Source: an uncultured Rhodopila sp.
Lineage (GTDB): Bacteria; Pseudomonadota; Alphaproteobacteria; Acetobacterales; Acetobacteraceae
Length of the DNA: 64,000 bases
Reading direction: 5' to 3'
Assembly (NCBI GenBank): GCA_903932145.1
Contig: CAIZFE010000004.1
Span: 186,001-250,000 of the forward strand
Of this stretch, positions 1 to 8,779 are shown piece after piece (within the stretch, counting starts at the first letter, position 1; every line of letters begins with the position of its first letter). The notes below the pieces were generated by a model that did not search any database, was not told the origin of the DNA, and saw only the letters and a list, made by a program, of their open reading frames with translations. The translations under genes and the position numbers were made by a program.

Positions 1-2
1 TG

Positions 3-62
3 GCGGCGCTGGTCGCCAAGTTACTGGAATGGCTGGTGCCGGCCCGGGTAACGCCGGCTTAG
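3..62 (+). CDS. C-terminal end of an upstream gene (partial)
   Basis: An open frame runs from the window edge to a TAG at 60-62 and encodes about 19 residues (ending LVPARVTPA). It is rich in Ala, Leu and Val and would fit the C-terminus of a protein read into the window from the left. Too little is present to name a family. The only support is that the frame is open and GC-typical, so this is a weak call. Confidence 0.3.
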   Translation, partial: AALVAKLLEWLVPARVTPA

Positions 63-182
63 GTCAATCGCGGTCACGGTTCACGGCTGGATCGCGGCTG
101 AACCCTGACATGCCGACATGACGGTTGCCTGCCCCGACCGCCTGTGGCATCGGCAGGGCTTCCTGCAAAGTGGTCTGACCCA

Positions 183-3100
183 GTGACTGTTTCGAACCTT
201 GGCTTCGGCTTCAGCTTTGACGATCTCGCCGACCGCGACGGGCTGGTCCGTTTGGACCGGCGGTTCCTCGACGGGCTGGCCGCGGATGACGCCGACCTGC
301 ATCGCCGCCTGCTGACCGCCCGTTCCATGCCCGACGATCTCGCGTCGCGCGATGAATCCGATCTTGTTGTGGCGCTGGGTCCGCATTTGGATGCATTCGT
401 GGCGGCGCTGTTCGGGGTCGAGGCGGAAACCGCGGCATTGATGCAACAGACGCTGACCCTGGACCCGATCCATGCGTGCAAGCGGTTGTTCGTGCAGCGC
501 CAGGCCGTGAAGAAATACGCCGATCCGTCCGGGTTCGATGGACCGGCCTTGCGCGCCGAGTTGGAAAGCCGGATGGGCGCGACGCTGACCGAACAGGCTT
601 TTGCCAATTATGTCGCCACCCGCGAAGGCGATGCCGAGGCATTGGACCCGGCGTTGCGTTATGCCGCCTGGGCCACGCTGACCGCTGACGGTCGCGCCCG
701 CCACTACGGCGGGACGTTGTTCCGGGTGCCGCACCGGGTCGATCCGCAGCATTTGGTGCCTGTCGAAACGATCGAGCGCGACGGCGTCACCATGCTGCGC
801 CTGCCGGAACACGAGTGGCGGCATCGCGAGGGTTTTGCGCTGACTGACCTCGGCATGAATACTCAGCAGGCGCTGGATCAGGTCAATTACTGCATCTGGT
901 GCCACACCCAGGGCAAGGACTCCTGTAGTTCGGGACTGAAAGACCGCAAGACCGGCGCGTTCCAGAAGTCGGTGTTCGGGGTCACCCTGGCCGGCTGTCC
1001 GCTGGACGAGAAAATCTCCGAAATGCACACGCTGCGTGCCGCCGGGCATGTGCTGGGGGCGTTCGCGACGATCGCCATCGACAATCCGATGATGGCGGCG
1101 ACCGGACATCGCATCTGTAACGACTGCATGAAGGCCTGCATCTATCAGAAGCAGGAAGCCGTCGATATTCCCCAGGCCGAGACGTCGGTTCTGAAAGACG
1201 TGCTCGCATTGCCCTGGGGCTTCGAGATCTACGCCCTGCTGACCCGCTGGAACCCGCTGGATATTCGCCGCCCCCTGCCCCGCCCAAACAGCGGCCGCAA
1301 GGTGTTGATCGTCGGGTTGGGGCCAGCCGGCTTCACCCTGGCGCATCACCTGATGAACGACGGCCATACCATCGTCGCGGTGGACGGGTTGAAGATCGAG
1401 CCTTTACAGATCGATGTATCCGCGCCGGTGCGTGACGTGGAAACGCTGTTTGAGAACCTGGATGATCGCGTGATGGCCGGGTTCGGCGGCGTCGCCGAGT
1501 ACGGCATCACCGTACGCTGGAACAAGAATTACCTGAAGTTGATCCGCCTGTTGCTGGAGCGGCGCACCGGACAGTTCGCGCATTTCGGCGGCATCCGTTT
1601 TGGCGGCGGCGCCACGCTGTCGATGGACGACGCCTGGGCGATGGGCTTCGACCATATCGCGTTGTGCATGGGCGCCGGCAAGCCGACGGTGCTGGATATT
1701 CCGAACGGATTGGCGCGTGGCGTGCGCCAGGCATCCGACTTCCTGATGGCGCTGCAACTGACCGGCGCGGCCAAGCAATCCTCCATTGCCAACCTACAGC
1801 TTCGGTTGCCCGTGGTGGTGATCGGCGGCGGGCTGACCGCGATCGATACGGCGACGGAGAGCCTTGCCTATTACGTCCGTCAGGTCGAGAAATTCGCCCT
1901 GCGCTATCGGGTGATGGTGGCGGAAAAAGGCGTGGATCCCGTTCGCGCCCGCTGGACTGCGGAAGAAGCCGAAACGGCCGATGAATTTCTGGCGCATGCA
2001 ACGGCGATCCAGGCCGAACGCGACGCGGCGGCGGCTCAGGGGCGCGTCCCGGCCTTGGCAGCGCTGTTGGACACCTGGGGCGGTGCGACGGTGGCGTATC
2101 GCCGCCGGTTGGTGGACAGTCCGTCCTATACTTTGAACCACGAAGAAGTCGCCAAGGCGATGGAAGAAGCGGTTCGTTTTGCCGAAGGTCTGACTCCGGC
2201 CGCGGTGGAAACCGATCGTTACGGCCATGCAGTTGCGCTGCGCATGACCCGCGCGGACGGAACCGAGGTGACGTTGCCAGCCCGAGCGGTTTTGGTGGCG
2301 GCGGGGACGCAGCCGAATACGGTGCTGGCGCGGGAAGATCATCGCATCCAATTGGACGGCCGTTACTTCCAGGCGGTGGACGAGAACGGCGTGAAGGTCG
2401 AGCCGGTGCGCGGCCTGTCCAAGCCGGATCAGGCGCATGTGTTGATGCATCGGGCTGACAACGGCCGTTTCATCAGCTTTTTCGGCGACCTCCACCCCAG
2501 CTTCTTCGGCAACGTGGTGAAAGCCATGGGCGGGGCGAAGCGCGGCTATCCGGTTGTTTCGCGGGCGTTGGCGGCTCTGCCGGCGAGCGGCGTCTCCGGG
2601 CGGGAGCTGATCGCGGCGGCCCGGGACGGTCTGACCGCGACGGTGCATTCGGTGCATCGCCTGACCCCGACGATCATGGAGATTGTGATCAGGGCACCGG
2701 CGGCGGCGCGGGCGTTCCGGCCGGGGCAGTTTTACCGGTTGCAGAATTTTGAGGTCCTGGCGTCCTACGACGACGAACCCGGCGTTGGCCGGACGTTGCT
2801 GAACATGGAAGGCCTGGCGATGACCGGCGCCTGGACCGACCCGGTCGCCGGGCTGGTCAGCGTCATCGCGTTGGAAATGGGCGGCAGTTCCGATCTGTGC
2901 GCCATGCTGCCGGTTGGCGAGCAGGTCATCCTGATGGGACCGACCGGCTCGCCCACCGAAATCCATCCCGACACGACCGTTGCGTTGGTTGGCGGCGGAT
3001 TGGGCAATGCGGTGTTGTTCTCGATCGGCGCGGCGACGCGGGCGGCGGGTTCGAAGGTGATCTACTTCGCCGGCTACAAGGCATTGCGCGACCGGTATAA

Positions 3101-3638
3101 AGTGCCGGAAATCGAGCGGGCCGCCGACGTCATCGTCTGGTGCTGCGATGAGGCACCGGGCTTCGCGCCGAATCCGGATCGGCCGCAGGATCGCACGTTT
3201 GTCGGGAACATCGTGCAGGCGATGGCCGCTTACGGATCGGGCGCGCTGGGTTCGCAAGAAGTGCCGTTACGCGATGCCGAGCACATCATCGTTATTGGGT
3301 CGGATCGTATGATGCAGGCGGCCGGCGTCGCCCGGCATAGTGTGTTGGCGCCGTATCTAAAGCCGGGGCATAGCGCGATCGGGTCGATCAACTCGCCCAT
3401 GCAATGCATGATGAAAGAGGTCTGCGCGCAGTGTTTACAGCCACAGATCGATCCGGTGACGGGGGCGCGGACCGTGGTGTTCTCTTGCTTCAACCAGGAT
3501 CAGGCACTGGACCGGGTGGATTTTCCGGCGCTGCATGAACGGCTGGCGCAGAACGGTACTCAGGAGAAGCTGACGGCGCAATGGATCGACCGGGCGTTGC
3601 GGCGGCTGGCGATGCGGGTGGACGTGGCGGCGGAGTAG
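183..3638 (+). CDS. FeS/FAD pyridine-nucleotide oxidoreductase fused to a PyrK/FNR-like reductase domain
   Basis: A very long soluble redox protein of about 1,150 residues. Counting from GTG 183, a cysteine-rich region at about 237-320 holds CIWC, a further Cys pair and CNDCMKAC, which suits FeS clusters as in GltD-type N-termini. A Rossmann FAD motif (VGLGPAG, near 377) and a second nucleotide-binding loop (GGGLTAID, near 548) follow. From about 820 there is a ferredoxin-reductase-like domain (RPGQFYRLQ, then GGGLGNAV) ending in a cysteine cluster near 1075-1105 (CMMKEVCAQC, later SCF) like the 2Fe-2S site of PyrK. The likely role is electron transfer between NAD(P)H and an unidentified partner; the substrate cannot be read. 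GTG 144 is an alternative start. GTG 183 is preferred because the conserved-looking sequence begins just after it. Confidence 0.75.
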   Translation: MTVSNLGFGFSFDDLADRDGLVRLDRRFLDGLAADDADLHRRLLTARSMPDDLASRDESDLVVALGPHLDAFVAALFGVEAETAALMQQTLTLDPIHACKRLFVQRQAVKKYADPSGFDGPALRAELESRMGATLTEQAFANYVATREGDAEALDPALRYAAWATLTADGRARHYGGTLFRVPHRVDPQHLVPVETIERDGVTMLRLPEHEWRHREGFALTDLGMNTQQALDQVNYCIWCHTQGKDSCSSGLKDRKTGAFQKSVFGVTLAGCPLDEKISEMHTLRAAGHVLGAFATIAIDNPMMAATGHRICNDCMKACIYQKQEAVDIPQAETSVLKDVLALPWGFEIYALLTRWNPLDIRRPLPRPNSGRKVLIVGLGPAGFTLAHHLMNDGHTIVAVDGLKIEPLQIDVSAPVRDVETLFENLDDRVMAGFGGVAEYGITVRWNKNYLKLIRLLLERRTGQFAHFGGIRFGGGATLSMDDAWAMGFDHIALCMGAGKPTVLDIPNGLARGVRQASDFLMALQLTGAAKQSSIANLQLRLPVVVIGGGLTAIDTATESLAYYVRQVEKFALRYRVMVAEKGVDPVRARWTAEEAETADEFLAHATAIQAERDAAAAQGRVPALAALLDTWGGATVAYRRRLVDSPSYTLNHEEVAKAMEEAVRFAEGLTPAAVETDRYGHAVALRMTRADGTEVTLPARAVLVAAGTQPNTVLAREDHRIQLDGRYFQAVDENGVKVEPVRGLSKPDQAHVLMHRADNGRFISFFGDLHPSFFGNVVKAMGGAKRGYPVVSRALAALPASGVSGRELIAAARDGLTATVHSVHRLTPTIMEIVIRAPAAARAFRPGQFYRLQNFEVLASYDDEPGVGRTLLNMEGLAMTGAWTDPVAGLVSVIALEMGGSSDLCAMLPVGEQVILMGPTGSPTEIHPDTTVALVGGGLGNAVLFSIGAATRAAGSKVIYFAGYKALRDRYKVPEIERAADVIVWCCDEAPGFAPNPDRPQDRTFVGNIVQAMAAYGSGALGSQEVPLRDAEHIIVIGSDRMMQAAGVARHSVLAPYLKPGHSAIGSINSPMQCMMKEVCAQCLQPQIDPVTGARTVVFSCFNQDQALDRVDFPALHERLAQNGTQEKLTAQWIDRALRRLAMRVDVAAE

Positions 3639-3651
3639 GCCGACGACCACA

Positions 3652-4572
3652 TCATCCTTTGAAAAATGTTTCCCGATGATAGCGCAGCCATTGCGGGTTG
3701 GGCCGGAGCTCAAACTGGTCTGGAAGATTCATCCGCCGATCGGGATTTATGAGGCGTTGGATCGTTTCGGGAACCTTTTCCTTCGCCAAAAGGATATTGT
3801 AGTTGTCATCCAACGATAGAAGGCCGCGGTCGAACATCCAATGAACGGTCCCGCACAAGGCGACGCCATTACGCACGGAATCTGGACCAGCATGACTAAC
3901 CGGCCGGATGTGGGCGGCTTGAACCTCGGATCGTCCGCCCCCATTAATGATTTTCAGACCGGTGAGGGCGCAGGTGTTGTTATATGCTTCCTTCACCACC
4001 GATGAGAAAACGGCATCGCGAAAGGGGCGGGCAACGACACGTTCAACAATGGGACGTTGAAATGTCTCAGGTTCTTCGGCGAATGAGAATGGAATCAATC
4101 CACTGGTCGCCCGAGTCTCCGCTAAGGCGGTTTTTTCTTCGGTCAGAATATGCGCGTAGGCAGCCTGAAGAATAAGGTCGTATTCACCTTCCGAGACGGG
4201 TCGGACGGATCGACCCATCCCGCCCTTGTTCGTGCTTCCATCCGCCTTGCGCGCACCGCTCTCGTAGTAATGATCACCTTCTTTGAAAGGTACCGGCCGA
4301 GGAAACGGCAAGAACTCTTCCACATGGGCATAGAAATAATCGCTCCGCTGGTGATCAGGCTCGATACGCACGACTCGGGCAGTTCCAAAATAAGCTGATC
4401 TCCCGCCGCGACTGCTCAGGTTCTCGGAGCTTCTGCGAGGTTCATAATAGATGACGAAATCGCCAAATGCCGACTCGACCGCACGAAGATAGGTCCTCTG
4501 GAAATGATACCAGCGCTCCGGAAGATCGTTAAAGCTTGGGTCGATCTTTGTAGCGAAAATGGCCTTAGACAA
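3652..4572 (-). CDS. HNH endonuclease, putative restriction-type nuclease
   Basis: A 306-residue protein with an HNH module in its C-terminal third: CALTGLKI, then AAHIRPVSHAG and a GVALCGTVHWMFDRGLLSL segment containing the further histidine and asparagine/aspartate positions. This arrangement is known from restriction-associated HNH nucleases. The N-terminal half (from MSKAIFATKIDPSF) resembles the DNA-binding part of such proteins but carries no motif I can name. The start is TTG at 4572, which directly abuts the TGA ending the decayed vsr reading frame, so the two were probably one operon. No methyltransferase is adjacent, so this looks like the remainder of a restriction or defence locus. 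Base composition is visibly less GC-rich than in the flanking genes, which suggests transfer. Confidence 0.75.
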   Translation of the reverse strand: MSKAIFATKIDPSFNDLPERWYHFQRTYLRAVESAFGDFVIYYEPRRSSENLSSRGGRSAYFGTARVVRIEPDHQRSDYFYAHVEEFLPFPRPVPFKEGDHYYESGARKADGSTNKGGMGRSVRPVSEGEYDLILQAAYAHILTEEKTALAETRATSGLIPFSFAEEPETFQRPIVERVVARPFRDAVFSSVVKEAYNNTCALTGLKIINGGGRSEVQAAHIRPVSHAGPDSVRNGVALCGTVHWMFDRGLLSLDDNYNILLAKEKVPETIQRLINPDRRMNLPDQFELRPNPQWLRYHRETFFKG

Positions 4573-5037
4573 TCACTTACCTCTCACGGAAGACATCGTA
4601 TCTTTCTGCCTCAACAGGTTACGGCCACACCGTGGCACGCACTCAATCGAGAGTTTGCCTCGCCCACCAGCGCGGCCCTAAATCCTATAACCATCCGTAA
4701 CATCCAACGTGATCCAGATCAACTCGTCGCCGCGCGCTGAATGTCGGCCAGTTTCGCGGCCCACCAATCCGCTCGGGTTCGTGGCAAAACGGCATGCCGG
4801 ATCGGGATGGCAGTGCCAAAAGCACCCCCGAATGTCGATCACTGCCTTGCGACCGAGGAACACAATATCCGGCCGGCCCGGCAAATCCCGGCGCTGCAAC
4901 CGATAACGATACCCCTGCCCGTGCAGCAGCCGGCGGACGATCAACTCCGGTTTGGTGTTCGCGCCTCTGACGGCGGCCATGTTCCGGCGGCGCTGCGCCG
5001 GAACATCAGTGAAATCGGGACGGAGGGGCCGGGACAT
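4573..5037 (-). pseudogene. vsr: very short patch repair endonuclease (Vsr), frame-disrupted
   Basis: The N-terminal two thirds is a good Vsr match: RRRNMAAVRGANTKPE, then YRLQRRDLPGRPDIVF and the zinc/active-site stretch GCFWHCHPDPACRFATNPS. Vsr nicks DNA at T:G mismatches arising from 5-methylcytosine deamination. After NPS the frame is wrong. The expected DWWAAKLADIQR appears in another frame, a TAG lies at 4678-4680, and the C-terminal Vsr-like text (RGKLSIECVPRCGRNLL) reappears in the original frame, ending at the TGA just before the HNH gene. The helical segment between them is shortened. At least two compensating frame changes or a small deletion are needed, so the gene is very likely dead. 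No dcm-like partner is nearby. Confidence 0.75.
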
Positions 5038-5092
5038 GGTGGGACGGGTGTTTAGCACAGGCCCCGATGGTCCGCCTGCCGCCCAGCCGCGA

Positions 5093-6298
5093 TCAGGCCG
5101 ACGCGCCCTCGATAATATCGCCGAACAGATCCCAGGTCTTGCCGGTCCAGCGCATGAGTTGAAGCTGGCGCATCGGGTGGTAGTTGGTTGGGCTGGTGTT
5201 GATCTTGATCCCCGGCAGGGCGATCGGGACCTCCAGATCGTGTAGGTTGGTCGCCTGCTTCATCAGGTTCTCGCGCGACAGATCGTTGCCGCATTGCTTC
5301 AGCACTGCCATCATCGTGTAGGCAAAACCGAAAGCCGAGATGTTGCCTGCATCTTTCACGTCGCCCGCCGGATAGTATTGCGCCATGAACGCCCGCCATT
5401 GCTTCATGCCCGCATCGTTGTCCCAGCGCGGGTCGGTCGGGTCCTTCAGATAGGCGGAGCTGATAATACCCACGGCATTCTCGGGACCGGCCGGGATCAT
5501 CACCGCACCGACGGACACCGAAACGCCGGTCAGCACATGCAGCGGCTTCCATTGCATGTCGGCGACCTTGCGGATCGATTGGGCCGCGAACTTGGGCGTA
5601 GCGACCGTCATCAGCACATCGATGCCGGCGGCTTGCAGCGAAACCAACTGGCTATCGATCGTCGCATCGGTCACTTCGTACGATACCTGTTTAACCATGG
5701 AGTCGTATCGGTCCTTCAGAACGTCCCGCACACCTCTCAGGTAATCCTTTCCGAAATCATCATTCTGATACAGAATACCGATCCTGGCATCGGGCTTTTG
5801 TGCCAGGATATACTTGGCATAGATCTGCGCTTCCGTGACGTAGCTCGGTTGCCATCCGATCGTCCACGGATGCTCTTTGTAATCGCCCCATTTATCCGCG
5901 CCGGTGGCCAGGAACAGATGCGGCACCTTCTTTTGGTTGACGTAGCGCACGATCGCCGAATTCGTTGGCGTTCCCAATGTGGCGCACAAGGCGGCGACGT
6001 TGTCTTCCTCGATCAGGCGGCGGACCTGCTCGACCGTCTTCGGCGGGCTGTAGCCATCGTCGTAAGAGAGGAACTTGACCTTGCGGCCGGCGAAGCCCCC
6101 CTGGTCATTGGCCATTTGGAACATGGCCGACATCGCTTTACCGATGGTGCCATAAGCGGAGGCCGGGCCGCTATATGGGATGGTGTTGCCGATCAGGATC
6201 TCGGTTGCCGTAACACCCGGGGTGTCCGCGGCGCGCAGGATCGCCGGCGCGGCAGGGATAAAGGCGGCAGCGGTGAGCAGTGTGCGTCTTTTAAGCAT
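5093..6298 (-). CDS. ABC transporter substrate-binding protein, branched-chain amino acid (LivK/Peripla_BP_6) type
   Basis: A 401-residue periplasmic receptor. It starts with a Tat/Sec-like leader (MLKRRTLLTAAAFIPAAPAI, then LRAADT) followed by the family opening TEILIGNTIPYSGPASAYG and YDDGYSPPKTVEQVRRL. Such proteins bind amino acids, amides or aromatic acids and deliver them to LivHMGF permeases. No permease or ATPase gene lies beside it, so it is an orphan receptor that must use components encoded elsewhere. The nearest genes (a decayed vsr downstream, a Uma2 gene divergent upstream) give no clue to the ligand. Confidence 0.88.
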   Translation of the reverse strand: MLKRRTLLTAAAFIPAAPAILRAADTPGVTATEILIGNTIPYSGPASAYGTIGKAMSAMFQMANDQGGFAGRKVKFLSYDDGYSPPKTVEQVRRLIEEDNVAALCATLGTPTNSAIVRYVNQKKVPHLFLATGADKWGDYKEHPWTIGWQPSYVTEAQIYAKYILAQKPDARIGILYQNDDFGKDYLRGVRDVLKDRYDSMVKQVSYEVTDATIDSQLVSLQAAGIDVLMTVATPKFAAQSIRKVADMQWKPLHVLTGVSVSVGAVMIPAGPENAVGIISSAYLKDPTDPRWDNDAGMKQWRAFMAQYYPAGDVKDAGNISAFGFAYTMMAVLKQCGNDLSRENLMKQATNLHDLEVPIALPGIKINTSPTNYHPMRQLQLMRWTGKTWDLFGDIIEGASA

Positions 6299-6581
6299 GA
6301 ATGTGTTCTCCCGTATCCGCGGCCCGTCTGAGCGAGCCTATCCGCGATGCTAGGCCGGTCCATGCCCGCTGTGCCACGAAAAATCGGTTGAGCGGGGATT
6401 GCAGGCCAGCCGGAACGCGCGCAATGCGTCGGCATGATGGAACAATGCCGCCCAGAACGGTGACTTTCTTTTGGCCACGCGAGCCCCGTCTCCCGAACCT
6501 GTCCAGCCCGGGCAGGCCGAACGGCGCCCTGAAACTGGCATTCTCGCGCTTTCACTTCTATATGTCAGCAAGGAGGTGGTC

Positions 6582-7187
6582 ATGACGCAGACGCAACCGA
6601 CGACGCACTGGACCTGGGACCACTATCTGGACTGGGAGTCCAGACAACCGATCCGCTACGAGCTTGTCGATGGTGAAATCTACGCCATGGGAGGTGGAAC
6701 TGCCGCGCAGGACATGATCTCCTTCAACGTCCGCATGGCCTTGCAGCGCCAACTGGACGGCACCGGATGCCGTGCCCACGGATCGGACCTCAAAATCCAC
6801 ACCGGCACAGATGCAGGCCGCTATCCGGACGTCCATGTCGATTGCGGCAAGTGGACGCCTGGCGCGCTCACCGCCTCCAACCCGGTCCTGGTCGTCGAGG
6901 TTCTCTGCAAGAGCACGGAAAACATCGACCGCAGCCTGAAGCTGCGTGACTATGCCGCGACCCCAAGCATCCGCACCTACATCCTGCTGTCGCAAACCGA
7001 GCCGATGGCGTTGGTCTATGCGCGCGACGAGCATGGCCAATTCGACCCCGAGAAGGCCCAACCCGTCCAGGGACTGGACGCAGTTATCGCAATGCCAGAC
7101 CTGTCGCTTTCACTGTCCCTGGCGGACACCTATCATGGCATCGCGTTGGAACCCGACGAGCGAATCCCCGAGCCGCGGGCCGTCTGA
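6582..7187 (+). CDS. Uma2 family (DUF820) putative PD-(D/E)XK endonuclease
   Basis: A 201-residue protein with the Uma2 pattern: RYELVDGEIYAMGGGT near the start, an acidic residue in RYPDVHVDCG and the strand NPVLVVEVLCKSTEN that carries the E-x-K/S-type active-site region, then YILLSQTEP. Uma2 proteins share the restriction-endonuclease fold, but their biological role is poorly known. ATG 6582 is chosen over upstream in-frame codons because AGGAGGT lies at 6571-6577 with ideal spacing. It stands alone, facing away from the LivK-like gene. Usual family length is 180-210 residues, so it appears intact. Confidence 0.85.
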   Translation: MTQTQPTTHWTWDHYLDWESRQPIRYELVDGEIYAMGGGTAAQDMISFNVRMALQRQLDGTGCRAHGSDLKIHTGTDAGRYPDVHVDCGKWTPGALTASNPVLVVEVLCKSTENIDRSLKLRDYAATPSIRTYILLSQTEPMALVYARDEHGQFDPEKAQPVQGLDAVIAMPDLSLSLSLADTYHGIALEPDERIPEPRAV

Positions 7188-7308
7188 CGACAGGCCGCAT
7201 CGGGTCCACCAACTGCGGCAACCCCCATCGGGGAAACTGGTTCGGTTAGGACGCGCATTGGGCATTTGATCGATAATCCCGCTATGCTGCCCGCAGCAGG
7301 AGAACACG

Positions 7309-7782
7309 ATGCCGATCTATGATTTCACCGCGCGTTTGGGTTCCGGAGAGGACCGCAACCTGGGCGATTACCGCGGCAAGGTGCTGCTGATCGTCAATGT
7401 CGCCTCCAAGTGCGGATTCACGCCGCAGTATCAGGGATTGCAGGCCCTCTACGAGCAGTTCCGCCCCCGAGGGTTCGAAATCCTGGCCTTCCCATGCGAC
7501 CAGTTCGGCCATCAGGAACCCGGAACGGACGCCGAGATCGCCACGTTCTGCGAGACCAATTTCAACGTCACCTTCCCGGTATTCGCCAAGGTCGAGGTGA
7601 ACGGCGGTGGCGCGCATCCACTGTACGTATGGCTCAAGCAGGAAAAGAGCGGCCTGCTGGTGTCCGCGATCAAGTGGAATTTTACAAAATTCCTGGTGGA
7701 CCGCGACGGCACGGTACGCGAACGCTTCGCACCGACCAAGACGCCGGAAAGTCTGGCAAGCGACGTCGAAGCGCTGCTTTAG
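7309..7782 (+). CDS. glutathione peroxidase family protein
   Basis: A 157-residue thiol peroxidase of the GPx/BtuE family that reduces hydrogen peroxide and organic hydroperoxides, probably in the cytoplasm. The peroxidatic cysteine is in VNVASKCGFTPQYQGL (near residue 36), the catalytic glutamine in FPCDQFGHQEPG, and the Trp-Asn pair in IKWNFTKFLVDRDG. The usual Asn before QFG is Asp here, a mild variation. An AGGAG-like site precedes ATG 7309. The 3' end overlaps the convergent LysR gene by four bases. Bacterial members usually use thioredoxin rather than glutathione. Confidence 0.93.
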   Translation: MPIYDFTARLGSGEDRNLGDYRGKVLLIVNVASKCGFTPQYQGLQALYEQFRPRGFEILAFPCDQFGHQEPGTDAEIATFCETNFNVTFPVFAKVEVNGGGAHPLYVWLKQEKSGLLVSAIKWNFTKFLVDRDGTVRERFAPTKTPESLASDVEALL

Positions 7783-8675
7783 AACAACTTCGGCAGGACC
7801 TTATCCCGGAACATCCGCAGCGCCGGGTTATCGTGACCTTTGCGCCAGATCAGATGCAACTCCGCCAAGGGGCGCGGCTCCGGTTGCAGTTCCCGCAGCA
7901 CGACGCCGCGCGCCAACAGACTGCCGGCCGATTGCGGCACCAACGCGACGCCCATGCCCGCGCTGACAAGTGCCAGGATCGCATGCACCTGCGTCACATG
8001 CTGCACAAAGTTCGGCAGGATGTCCGCCGCCCGGAACAGGCTGGCGGTCAGGTCTTGGAAATAACGGCCCTCTGTCGGCGAGTCCGTCGCGTACATAATC
8101 AACGCCATACGATCCAGGTCTTTCAGGCGCGGAGCCCTGGCCGTGGCCAACGGATGGCTCTCAGGCACCGCCAGGACCATGGGTTCCCGCAGCACGCAGG
8201 CCAGTTCATTACCATGACGGTCAACCGGCAATCGCACCAGCCCGGCATCCAGCCGGCCGGCCGCCAGCGCTTCCATCTGCCGCGCCGTTGTCATCTCCCG
8301 CAGGTCAAGATCGACGTCGGGTAGTTCAGCCATCGCCAACGCCACCAGGCGCGGCAGGAACCCGTAACTCGATCCGGCGGTGAACCCCAGCGTGATAGAC
8401 CCCGCGTCCCCCTGTGCAACCCGGCGGGCCGACACCGCGGCGCCCTCTGCCAGACGCAGCATCTGCCTTGCCTCCGGCAAGAAGGTTCGGCCGGCGGAAG
8501 TGAGATTCACCGAACGGCTGGTGCGGTCGAACAGCGTCACGCCGAGTTCATGTTCCAGAAGCTGGATCTGCCGGCTCAGCGGCGGTTGCGTCATGTTCAG
8601 CCGCTGCGCCGCTCGGCCAAAATGCAGTGTTTCGGCGACGGCAACGAAACAGCGAAGCTGGTTGAACTCGAACAT
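7779..8675 (-). CDS. LysR family transcriptional regulator
   Basis: A 298-residue regulator with a winged helix-turn-helix at residues 1-60 (FGRAAQRLNMTQPPLSRQIQ) and a LysR effector-binding domain after about residue 90. ATG 8675 is taken as the start because MFEFNQLRCFVAVAETLHFG is the canonical LysR opening; an in-frame codon 30 bases upstream would add an atypical leader. It is divergent from the MFS gene at 8780, with a 104-base shared control region containing the inverted repeat GCCAA-TT-TTGGC. By the usual LysR logic it should respond to the imported sugar acid or a metabolite of it and control the carrier-dehydratase-RraA genes. Confidence 0.92.
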   Translation of the reverse strand: MFEFNQLRCFVAVAETLHFGRAAQRLNMTQPPLSRQIQLLEHELGVTLFDRTSRSVNLTSAGRTFLPEARQMLRLAEGAAVSARRVAQGDAGSITLGFTAGSSYGFLPRLVALAMAELPDVDLDLREMTTARQMEALAAGRLDAGLVRLPVDRHGNELACVLREPMVLAVPESHPLATARAPRLKDLDRMALIMYATDSPTEGRYFQDLTASLFRAADILPNFVQHVTQVHAILALVSAGMGVALVPQSAGSLLARGVVLRELQPEPRPLAELHLIWRKGHDNPALRMFRDKVLPKLF

Positions 8676-8700
8676 CGATGTCCGTCCGGTATCGGTTGAT

Positions 8701-8712
8701 GCCAATTTTGGC
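8701..8712. promoter_or_regulatory. candidate LysR operator between divergent genes
   Basis: A perfect inverted repeat GCCAA-TT-TTGGC sits in the 104-base gap between the LysR gene and the MFS carrier, 26 bases upstream of the LysR start codon. Position and symmetry suit an operator; no binding data can be inferred from one copy. Confidence 0.4.
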
Positions 8713-8779
8713 TTGGACGTGGATCGATACGCGGCCTAGGGTCCGCGCACAACGGCGCTATAAAATTCCGGGAGTTTGG

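Noticed and set aside
81-1367. Long minus-strand open frame opposite the redox fusion gene
   Set aside because: It is Arg/His/Gln-rich with no domain pattern, as expected from the complement of GC-rich coding DNA.
1794-3257. 487-codon minus-strand open frame
   Set aside because: It lies wholly opposite the same fusion gene; the composition is that of an antisense shadow and it has no ribosome site.
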